From NCBI GenBank assembly GCA_964472565.1, contig CAYYNB010000088.1, forward strand, positions 1 through 23,520: a DNA stretch of 23,520 bases. The letters are read 5' to 3'. This DNA comes from DATAMF01 sp964472565 (GTDB taxonomy: Bacteria > Chloroflexota > Anaerolineae > Aggregatilineales > Aggregatilineaceae). This document shows, in pieces, positions 1 to 6,068 of the stretch. The position numbers and the translations under genes are program-made. The notes beneath the pieces were generated by a model. It worked only from the letters and a program-made list of their open reading frames with translations, ran no database searches and was not told the DNA's origin. Within the stretch, counting starts at the first letter, position 1; each line of letters starts with the position of its first letter.

Positions 1-661
1 GCATGGTCTCTTCGACCACCTGCACGCCCAGGTTGATGTCGTCATTGCAAGCAACCGTCGTCACGATTTCGATGTCGGTTCCCGCAATGCCATCCTTGAA
101 GCCGCGGATACGCTCTTCAAGGTTGAAGGCACCAGGCACGCCCGTCAGCAGGGCAACTTTGCCCGATGTGCCCATTTCTTTAATCAACAGGTTGGCTGCC
201 GCCACACCGCCGGTGTAGTTGTCCACACCCAGGTAGGTGATACGGCTTGATTCGGGCGAGTCGGAGTCCCAGGTCATGACCGGGATGCCGGCTTCAGTCG
301 CCGCATTGATCGGGTCGATGCAGGCATCGGGATCGTTGCAGCTTACGCCGATGGCGTCCACACCCTGTGCAATGGCATCTTCGATCACGGCAGCCTGTTC
401 AGCCGCGTCAGAGTTGACCGACCCCATATAGAGGCATTCGATCGTTTGGCCGGTTGAAGCGGCCAGTTCCGCCGCCGCTGCCATACAGCCATCGCGCCCC
501 AGTTCAAACACAGGGTTGTCGAGGGACTTGGGGATCCAGGCAATGGTAAATGTATCATCCTGGGCTTGCGCCGTGCTGACCGTCTTGGTGTCACCGACGA
601 TGGGTGAGATCGCCAGGGCTACCAGAGCCACGACACTAAACAAACGTAACAAATTCTTCAT
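1..661 (-). CDS. Sugar ABC transporter substrate-binding protein, RbsB-like (partial, C-terminus beyond window)
   Basis: Extracytoplasmic binding protein that captures a sugar and delivers it to an ABC importer. About 220 codons are visible from the ATG at 661; the C-terminal third or more lies beyond the left edge. Residues 1 to about 34 form a signal peptide (KNLL start, hydrophobic core, AQAQ end) with no lipobox cysteine. The mature part begins FTIAWIPKSLDNPVF and continues with features of the periplasmic-binding-protein type 1 sugar family: a GVDAIGVSCNDP segment and a later LLTGVPGAFN segment. An excellent SD, AAGGAGGT, lies at 670-677. It is divergent from the ROK regulator, which probably represses it. 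Partner permease and ATPase genes would be to the left. The family is clear; the sugar is not (ribose, xylose and others are possible). Confidence 0.9.
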   Translation of the reverse strand, partial: MKNLLRLFSVVALVALAISPIVGDTKTVSTAQAQDDTFTIAWIPKSLDNPVFELGRDGCMAAAAELAASTGQTIECLYMGSVNSDAAEQAAVIEDAIAQGVDAIGVSCNDPDACIDPINAATEAGIPVMTWDSDSPESSRITYLGVDNYTGGVAAANLLIKEMGTSGKVALLTGVPGAFNLEERIRGFKDGIAGTDIEIVTTVACNDDINLGVQVVEETM

Positions 662-739
662 GTTCTAGAACCTCCTTGAATAAATCTGACCAGGAGTAAA
701 ATACTCCCGAACCAACAAAATTAAACGGACGCTCTGAGA

Positions 740-771
740 ACCTCTTAGGTTGGTATATCAGGCTAAGAGGT
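740..771. repeat. 9-bp perfect inverted repeat in the ABC leader
   Basis: ACCTCTTAG (740-748) and CTAAGAGGT (763-771) are perfect inverted copies around a 14-nt spacer. On the minus strand this is just downstream of the predicted transcription start, so it could be an RNA hairpin in the leader or a second protein-binding site. It is unrelated in sequence to the AACAAAAT boxes. Confidence 0.45.
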
Positions 772-782
772 GGTAAAATTTG

Positions 783-807
783 ATTTTGTTCATTAAACCA
801 ACAAAAT
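783..807. promoter_or_regulatory. Candidate ROK-repressor operator, ATTTTGTT-N9-AACAAAAT
   Basis: ATTTTGTT at 783-790 and AACAAAAT at 800-807 form a perfect 8-bp inverted repeat with a 9-nt spacer. It covers the -10 element and the expected start of the minus-strand promoter, so binding would block RNA polymerase. The TTTGTT...AACAAA layout resembles known XylR-type ROK operators, although the spacer is longer than in Bacillus. Assignment to the neighbouring ROK gene is inference. Confidence 0.5.
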
Positions 808-820
808 AGGCTTTTGTCAA
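792..820 (-). promoter_or_regulatory. Sigma-70-type promoter of the sugar-binding-protein operon
   Basis: On the minus strand TTGACA (815-820), a 17-nt spacer and TTTAAT (792-797) match the housekeeping consensus closely. The start would be near 785, giving a leader of about 120 nt before the ATG at 661. Confidence 0.65.
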
Positions 821-900
821 GTTGTCATGTAGGTTGTTGATACAGCTATCAATAAACGGAGATTCTCCCTTGAGGCGTGGATAAAGACTGAGACTTGAGT

Positions 901-930
901 TTGACAAATCGCCCATCCGCTTTATATTAT
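901..930 (+). promoter_or_regulatory. Sigma-70-type promoter of the ROK regulator gene
   Basis: TTGACA at 901-906 is followed by an AT-rich -10 region: TATATT at 923-928 (16-nt spacer), or TATTAT at 925-930 (18-nt spacer). The box ATTTTGTTG at 929-937 overlaps the -10/start region, which would allow autoregulation. Confidence 0.55.
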
Positions 931-963
931 TTTGTTGCCCTGATGCATAAATTGTGAGGCTCC

Positions 964-2181
964 ATGAATCGTGCGCCAGCCGATCAGAATCTAGTTAAAC
1001 AAATGAACTGCTCCCTGATCCTGGATCAGCTTCTGGCTGTTTCGCCACAGTCACGCGCTCATCTGGCGGAGCAAACCGGGCTGAATCGCAGCACGATCTC
1101 GTCGCTTGTCAGTGAGCTGATTGAACTGGGGTTAATTCGAGAACTCGGACTGGAAGAGGTGAGTTCTCGTGGGCGTCCGGGGATTTTGCTGGAACTGAAC
1201 CCGGCTGGCGGCTGCATTATTGGGGTTGAAATCACACCGGAACGTGTGACCGTTATCCTCACCGACTTTACCGCACATACGCTCTGGCGGCGGCAAGTGG
1301 ATGTGAACGGCGTTTCTCAGCCGGATATTCTCATTCAGGCAGAAGAGTTGATCGACGCGGCGCGGCGGGCGGGGACCGCCAACAACCTGCCTTTGCTGGG
1401 GATCGGTTTAGGCATTACGGGGTTGGTAGACACGGCTAACGGTATCCTAAAATATTCGCCGCCGCTGGGCTGGCGTAATGTCGATTTTCGCCAGATGTGG
1501 GGCCATAAATACGGCGTTCCACTCTATATTGAGAATGACGGGAATGCCTCGGCTCTCGGTGAACATTATTTTGGTATTGCTAAAGGCTGCCGTGACTTTT
1601 TATACCTCGGTACAGGCGTTGGTCTCGCTGGAGGACTGATGCTCAATGGTCAGCTTTATCGCGGTGCGACAGGATATGCAGGCGAAGTTGGACATATCAT
1701 CGTGGAATCCGGCAGCGAGATGTGTAGCTGCGGCAGACGGGGCTGCTGGGAGACTCTGGTTGGCCCGCGAGCCGTAAAAGATGGCATTATCCAGGCCCTC
1801 AAACGGGGTGCCCCTTCAATCATCCCCTCTCTGGTTGGCAGCCATTACGAGCGTATCAACATGCAAATTGTTGTGGAAGCCGCCAACCGGGGCGATCAGT
1901 TGGCCCGCGACACGCTGGCCGATGTCGCTTTGCACCTGGGGACGGGCATCGCTAATCTGATCAACCTCTTTAACCCCTCGCTGATTGTACTGGGGGGTAC
2001 GCTGATTCTAGGGGGTGATTATCTGTTAGGGACAGTCAGCAGCATCATTGCGGCGGAAGCTTTGCAGGAACCACAGCGCGAAGTTGCCCTGGCGCTTGCC
2101 GCTTTGGGAACAGATTCCTCGGTAAAAGGTGCGGTTGCCCTGGTGATTGATGGGATTGTGAGGGAGCCTGTTTCGTGCTAA
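964..2181 (+). CDS. ROK-family transcriptional regulator (NagC/XylR type)
   Basis: Sugar-responsive DNA-binding repressor of 405 aa, the usual size for ROK regulators (ROK kinases are near 300). Residues about 10-65 form a winged helix-turn-helix (LAEQTGLNRSTISSLVSELIELG), followed by the SRGRPG wing. The ROK domain follows with NDGN (191-194), GTGVG (near 216-220), EVGH (241-244) and the zinc motif CSCGRRGCWE (C254, C256, C261). The N-terminal phosphate loop of ROK kinases (DxGxT) is replaced by GVEIT, which supports a regulator rather than a sugar kinase. An SD-like GTGAGG lies close before the ATG. It is divergent from the sugar-binding-protein gene, its probable target. The effector sugar cannot be read from the sequence. 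Confidence 0.9.
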   Translation: MNRAPADQNLVKQMNCSLILDQLLAVSPQSRAHLAEQTGLNRSTISSLVSELIELGLIRELGLEEVSSRGRPGILLELNPAGGCIIGVEITPERVTVILTDFTAHTLWRRQVDVNGVSQPDILIQAEELIDAARRAGTANNLPLLGIGLGITGLVDTANGILKYSPPLGWRNVDFRQMWGHKYGVPLYIENDGNASALGEHYFGIAKGCRDFLYLGTGVGLAGGLMLNGQLYRGATGYAGEVGHIIVESGSEMCSCGRRGCWETLVGPRAVKDGIIQALKRGAPSIIPSLVGSHYERINMQIVVEAANRGDQLARDTLADVALHLGTGIANLINLFNPSLIVLGGTLILGGDYLLGTVSSIIAAEALQEPQREVALALAALGTDSSVKGAVALVIDGIVREPVSC

Positions 2182-2240
2182 AGTGTGGATAAATATTTTA
2201 TATCTCCCCGCCGCTAAATGAGTGTTAAAAGGAAAAATGA

Positions 2241-2651
2241 ATGGCTACTATTTTGTTGGTCGAAGACAACCAGAATACCGCAGACTTTATTATTCGTATC
2301 CTGGAATCGGCTGGGCATACGGTTCACCACGCGACGCGAGGTCTTGAGGGGGCGCGTTGGGCGCGCGCGGCCCATGTGGATTTGGTGTTGATGGACATCG
2401 ATCTGCCCGACGTGAACGGGCGCAGCGTCGTACTCAGCTTGCGGCGGCAAAATCCCCCACATGTTCTCCCGATTATTGCAGTGACTGTTCAGGCGGACGA
2501 GGAGTCGATCCGGCTGGCTGAAGGTTTCGGCTGTAATGCATTTCTCGCTAAGCCATTTTTGCCCGAAGAACTGCTCAAACTGGTTAATCACTTTTTGGCT
2601 CCCCAGCCAGCACCTCGTCCCGACGATATATCGACACCTTCCCCCTCATGA
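2241..2651 (+). CDS. Single-domain response regulator (CheY-like receiver)
   Basis: A 136-aa receiver domain with no output domain. The acidic pair E8/D9, phospho-acceptor D52 (MDIDLP), switch threonine T82 and lysine K104 (AKPF) are all present, so it should be phosphorylated by a histidine kinase. The last 20 residues are a Pro/Ser-rich tail. The ATG at 2241 has GG of an AAAAGGAAAA stretch 8 nt upstream; an ATG at 2237 is out of frame. It starts 59 nt after the ROK gene and ends 55 nt from the convergent mrpG. No kinase is in the window, so its partner and output are unknown. Confidence 0.88.
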   Translation: MATILLVEDNQNTADFIIRILESAGHTVHHATRGLEGARWARAAHVDLVLMDIDLPDVNGRSVVLSLRRQNPPHVLPIIAVTVQADEESIRLAEGFGCNAFLAKPFLPEELLKLVNHFLAPQPAPRPDDISTPSPS

Positions 2652-2706
2652 TTGGTGTGCGCGGGAAGGATACCAGACCCAATTACACTTGAAAATTTGA
2701 CTGTTT

Positions 2707-3075
2707 CTACCGCTCGATAGTGGATGAATAGTGTCTGGCTTGCGCATATTCTTTGAAGTGATCGGTGTGGGTTTTACGCCATAAAGTCACATCTTTATCG
2801 TGGTAGGCGGCGCGCCCGATCATATGCGCAGATACCGGTGCGGTGAGCATGATAAAGATCAAGAGCGCAAAGGCTTTCGCGATGCTTGGTCCATCGTCAA
2901 AATAGATCATGCAGGCAATCAAAAGCGAGCCGACGCCGATAGTTGAGGCTTTGGTGGTCATCGACATCCGCAAAAAGAGATCCGGCATCCGCAGAATACC
3001 TAATCCGGCGATCAGGATAAAAGTGGTGCCAACCAGAATGAAGCCAATCGTTGCTATATCACGGACAAGATCCAT
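2707..3075 (-). CDS. mrpG: Na+/H+ antiporter subunit MrpG
   Basis: Small membrane subunit of the Mrp (Mnh/Sha) cation/proton antiporter, 122 aa, usual length. Three hydrophobic segments fill residues about 5-90. The family segment GILRMPDLFLRMSMTTKASTIG is recognisable around residues 26-47, and the C-terminal 30 residues are hydrophilic. It is the last gene of the mrp operon. Its ATG shares one base with the mrpF stop (TGATG arrangement), so translation is probably coupled. No clear intrinsic terminator is visible in the 55 nt to the convergent response-regulator gene. Confidence 0.93.
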   Translation of the reverse strand: MDLVRDIATIGFILVGTTFILIAGLGILRMPDLFLRMSMTTKASTIGVGSLLIACMIYFDDGPSIAKAFALLIFIMLTAPVSAHMIGRAAYHDKDVTLWRKTHTDHFKEYAQARHYSSTIER

Positions 3076-3344
3076 CAGGTTTTCCTCACTTCGATATAGT
3101 AGGCAAAAGCAATGGTCCCCAGAAATGAGGTCAGCGCGACGACGGCGATCACATCGAGCAGCGGCTTGGTATCTGTCGCAATGGCGAATAGCGCAATGGT
3201 TCCCACTGCTAACGATGTGATCAGGTCCAGCGCCACAACTCGATCTGCGAGACTTGGCCCCAGCAGCAAACGGTAAAACGCCATAATGAAGCCAAGCATG
3301 AGCGCAGAAAAAAGGGTGAGAACGAATGGATTATCGAAACTCAT
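3075..3344 (-). CDS. mrpF: Na+/H+ antiporter subunit MrpF
   Basis: Membrane subunit of 89 aa with three predicted transmembrane helices. The segments RLLLGPSLADRVVALDLI and LDVIAVVALTSFLGTIAFAYY are typical of MrpF. Its start overlaps the end of mrpE by 4 nt (ATGA type) and its stop overlaps the mrpG start by 1 nt, as expected for subunits made in fixed ratio. MrpE, F and G pack beside the core complex; they are required for assembly or activity of the whole antiporter in studied species. Confidence 0.93.
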   Translation of the reverse strand: MSFDNPFVLTLFSALMLGFIMAFYRLLLGPSLADRVVALDLITSLAVGTIALFAIATDTKPLLDVIAVVALTSFLGTIAFAYYIEVRKT

Positions 3345-3814
3345 TTGAATAACTCCCGCACACGGGTTTCAAACCCATTCTTGATCGAACGCCGGAATTC
3401 CTCGATGTCATCGACATACATCGCATGTACATAGAGGGTGCGCTTGTCCTCAGAGACTTCCAGTGACAGCGTTCCCGGCGTGAGGGTAATGAGGTTCGCC
3501 AGCAGGGTGATCTCAAAATCCTGTTTGAGATCAATCGGCACGGCGATAATGGCGGGGCGCATATGCAGTTTGGGCGTAATCACTTCCCAGGCCACGATGA
3601 AATTCGCTAGTCCAAGCTGCCAGACGAAATACAACGTAAAATAGATCACCTGCCAGACCTTGTTACAATAGCGGGTTGTGCCGACCACATCGCGCAGCAG
3701 AAACAGCAGAAAATAACCCAGCAGCAAACCCCATGCGAAGTTCACTTCGTTAAATTCACCCGTTAGGGAGGTCCAGGCTAAGGCCAGCGCAATATTGAGA
3801 AGTGAATATTTCAT
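3341..3814 (-). CDS. mrpE: Na+/H+ antiporter subunit MrpE
   Basis: A 157-aa subunit, normal for MrpE. Hydrophobic segments lie in the first half (ALAWTSLTGEFNEVNFAWG and VWQVIYFTLYFVWQLGLANF regions), followed by a cytoplasmic domain containing LANLITLTPGTLSLEVSEDK, a strong family signature, and a MYVDD segment. It overlaps mrpD by 4 nt upstream and mrpF by 4 nt downstream. No residue appears missing. Confidence 0.93.
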   Translation of the reverse strand: MKYSLLNIALALAWTSLTGEFNEVNFAWGLLLGYFLLFLLRDVVGTTRYCNKVWQVIYFTLYFVWQLGLANFIVAWEVITPKLHMRPAIIAVPIDLKQDFEITLLANLITLTPGTLSLEVSEDKRTLYVHAMYVDDIEEFRRSIKNGFETRVRELFK

Positions 3815-5301
3815 GAGCGCGCCCCCATCACTGCCGTGATATATTCACTCGGTTCCAGCAGTTGATTCGCCGCATCCTGAACCAGGTTGAAAACGGGATT
3901 CGCGGCAAGCCCTAACAGAATCGTGATCGCTGCTAACGTAATCACCGGGAGGAGCAGTGCAACGGATGGCTGGTGTGTTTGAGGGGTAGGCGGCTCAGGC
4001 CCATTCTTAAGAAAGGCCTCATTCCAGATTTTGATCATGGAGTACAGCGTCCACAAGCTGACAAACAGCGCTGCGGCGACAATTGCATATTCTTCCGCTT
4101 CCAATCCGGCACGGATCAGCATGAGTTTGCCCCAGAAGCCCGACAGCGGCGGGAGACCCGCTAATGATAGAGCAGGGATCAGGAACAGGACACTGAGCAG
4201 CGGCTGAGTCCGGTAGAGGCCGCCCAGCTTTTTGAGATCGAAAGAATGTTGGGTTTTGTTGATCACGCCGCTGATCAGGAACAGATTGGTTTTGGCGATG
4301 ATGTTATGCACCATAAAGTAGATCGCACCGGCCAATGCCAGTGGCGTAAACAGGGCCAGTCCCATCAGCATATAACCGATCTGACTGACAATATGAAAGG
4401 CCAGCAGACTTCGGAAGTCGTATTGCGCAACGGCCCCGAACACACCGGTAATCATGGTGAACGCCGCGATGATAAGCATCAGCGCGTGAATGTTCTCCAT
4501 ATCCTGTACAAAAAGCAGAGTGAACACACGGAGCAGCGCATAAACACCGACCTTGGTCAGGAGCGCGGCGAAAATGGCCGAAACAGGGACCGGGGGCGTG
4601 TGATAGGATACCGGCAGCCAGAAAAAAACCGGGAAGATCGCAGCTTTGATTCCGAACGCGATCAGAAACATCAGGGCCAGCATGTTGACCATCCCCGGCT
4701 GGTTCACCTGTCGGATCTGGTCGTGCAGGTCGGCCATGTTCAACGTGCCCGTCACGGCATAGAGCATCCCCGCCGCCAGCAGGAAAAACGCGGAGGCCAG
4801 CAGATTGATCGTCACATATTGGATCGCACTGGCGATCTGGCGACCTTCGCCCCCCAGGGCCAACAGCACGAAAGAACTGATCAGCAGTACCTCGAACCAC
4901 ACGTAGAGATTAAAGATGTCTCCGGTCAGAAATGCGCCGCAGACCCCCATCAGCAGAATACAAAACAGGGGGTAGTAGCCAAAGCACTCCCGCTTGCGAT
5001 CCATGCTGGAAAGGGAATATACGGCAACCACAAAACCCATCAGTCCGGTTATCAGGATCATGATAGCGCTGAGTAAATCGGCGACGAGGGTGATACCAAA
5101 AGGCGCAGACCAACCGCCCATCTGCGTGGCCTGTACGCCGTTTTCAGAAATCGCATAGAGCAGCGCTACGCCAGTGCTCAGCAGGGCCGCCATGCCAGTT
5201 AATGTGAATCCACGCTGCCAGTTAATATGATTCCAGGCGAGAATACACATGATAGCCGTGCTAAACGGGATCAGAATCGGCAAAACCAGGAGAACATCCA
5301 T
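3811..5301 (-). CDS. mrpD: Na+/H+ antiporter subunit MrpD (NuoM/N-like)
   Basis: A 496-aa polytopic antiporter-like subunit related to NuoL/M/N of complex I, with about 14 helices. The key ionisable residues of the proton path are present: E137 (YVWFEVLL), K219 (AFGIKAAIFP) and K250 (AALLTKVGVYALLR). PVFFWLPVSYHTPPVPVSA is the conserved loop region. The ATG at 5301 lies 3 nt after the mrpC stop, and the 3' end overlaps mrpE by 4 nt. MrpD is normally one of the two proton- or sodium-translocating channels of the complex, and nothing here suggests loss of function. Confidence 0.95.
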   Translation of the reverse strand: MDVLLVLPILIPFSTAIMCILAWNHINWQRGFTLTGMAALLSTGVALLYAISENGVQATQMGGWSAPFGITLVADLLSAIMILITGLMGFVVAVYSLSSMDRKRECFGYYPLFCILLMGVCGAFLTGDIFNLYVWFEVLLISSFVLLALGGEGRQIASAIQYVTINLLASAFFLLAAGMLYAVTGTLNMADLHDQIRQVNQPGMVNMLALMFLIAFGIKAAIFPVFFWLPVSYHTPPVPVSAIFAALLTKVGVYALLRVFTLLFVQDMENIHALMLIIAAFTMITGVFGAVAQYDFRSLLAFHIVSQIGYMLMGLALFTPLALAGAIYFMVHNIIAKTNLFLISGVINKTQHSFDLKKLGGLYRTQPLLSVLFLIPALSLAGLPPLSGFWGKLMLIRAGLEAEEYAIVAAALFVSLWTLYSMIKIWNEAFLKNGPEPPTPQTHQPSVALLLPVITLAAITILLGLAANPVFNLVQDAANQLLEPSEYITAVMGARS

Positions 5302-5304
5302 CGG

Positions 5305-5652
5305 TCAGATATCCTGTGTACTCAATATATCAAAATCATCAACATGGTTGATGCTGTACGCACGCTTGATCAGCACAACCGCGAATGCCTGCACACCAAA
5401 CCCGATCACAATGGCGGTGAGGATCAACGCTTGAGGCAGCGGATCACTGTAGGGGGCAGACAGCACATTTTCGCCTTCCGCAATCAGCGGCGGCGCGTTG
5501 CGAGTCAGACGCCCGATCACAAAAATCAGCAGGTTCGAGGCATGTCCAAGCAGCGATAACCCCAGAATCAGCTTGAAAAGACTGCGCCGCAGAATCATAT
5601 AAATCCCCGCAGCGTAGAGCACGCCGATTACGATGGCCCACAAAATCTCCAT
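5305..5652 (-). CDS. mrpC: Na+/H+ antiporter subunit MrpC (NuoK-like)
   Basis: A 115-aa subunit with three helices, the counterpart of NuoK. The signature SDPLPQALILTAIVIGFG is complete, and GLSLLGHASNLLIF precedes it. The gene sits 2 nt after mrpB and 3 nt before mrpD, in the canonical A-B-C-D-E-F-G order. Confidence 0.94.
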   Translation of the reverse strand: MEILWAIVIGVLYAAGIYMILRRSLFKLILGLSLLGHASNLLIFVIGRLTRNAPPLIAEGENVLSAPYSDPLPQALILTAIVIGFGVQAFAVVLIKRAYSINHVDDFDILSTQDI

Positions 5653-5654
5653 GG

Positions 5655-6068
5655 TTACGCCTCCTCTTCGATCAGCGAGAAGATGATGAGCAGCGTGACG
5701 CCGACCACCACCGCATAAACGCCAGAGTCGAACAATAGTGGGGTGTTGAGTTGTTTGATGCCGGGGTAGCTGCGTTCACCCCACTGGTGAACCATAAACT
5801 GACCATCAATGATCAATCCCAGGATGCCGCTCGTTAATGCCATGAGCAGGCCGACTCCGATGAGCACAATTGGATCAATGTGCAGGGTGCGGCGCGCGCT
5901 TTCCACGTCGTAAGCGATGGCGTAGATTGAGAATGCGGAAGCCGCCACCAGACCACCGACAAAACCGCCGCCTGGTCCCTGATGCCCCCCCAGCAGTAAA
6001 AAGAGGGAGAACATGATTTGAAGCGGCACCAGATAGCGGATAGATGTTTGGAGAATGAGCGAACGCAT
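5655..6068 (-). CDS. mrpB: Na+/H+ antiporter subunit MrpB
   Basis: A 137-aa subunit, usual length for a free-standing MrpB, with four hydrophobic segments. GGHQGPGGGFVGGLVAASAF matches the conserved GHxxPGGGF loop. The start codon shares one base with the mrpA stop. A separate mrpB marks this as a group 1 (seven-gene) operon rather than the six-gene type in which A and B are fused. Confidence 0.94.
   Translation of the reverse strand: MRSLILQTSIRYLVPLQIMFSLFLLLGGHQGPGGGFVGGLVAASAFSIYAIAYDVESARRTLHIDPIVLIGVGLLMALTSGILGLIIDGQFMVHQWGERSYPGIKQLNTPLLFDSGVYAVVVGVTLLIIFSLIEEEA

Larger units (their letters stand above)
710..807. repeat. 12-bp direct repeat AACCAACAAAAT, two copies
   Basis: Perfect copies lie at 710-721 and 796-807, both between the divergent ABC and ROK genes. 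The right copy overlaps the minus-strand promoter. The left copy falls in the transcribed leader of the binding-protein gene. An opposite-orientation relative, ATTTTGTTG, lies at 929-937 over the start region of the ROK promoter. This spread is what is expected for multiple binding sites of one regulator. Confidence 0.55.

Noticed and set aside
2214..2591. A 125-codon open frame on the minus strand
   Set aside because: Antisense to the response-regulator gene, whose receiver motifs are complete; no family resemblance in this frame.
4246..5076. A 276-codon open frame on the plus strand
   Set aside because: It lies wholly antisense to mrpD, is rich in Gln, His, Arg and Asp as antisense frames of membrane genes are, and has no recognisable domain.
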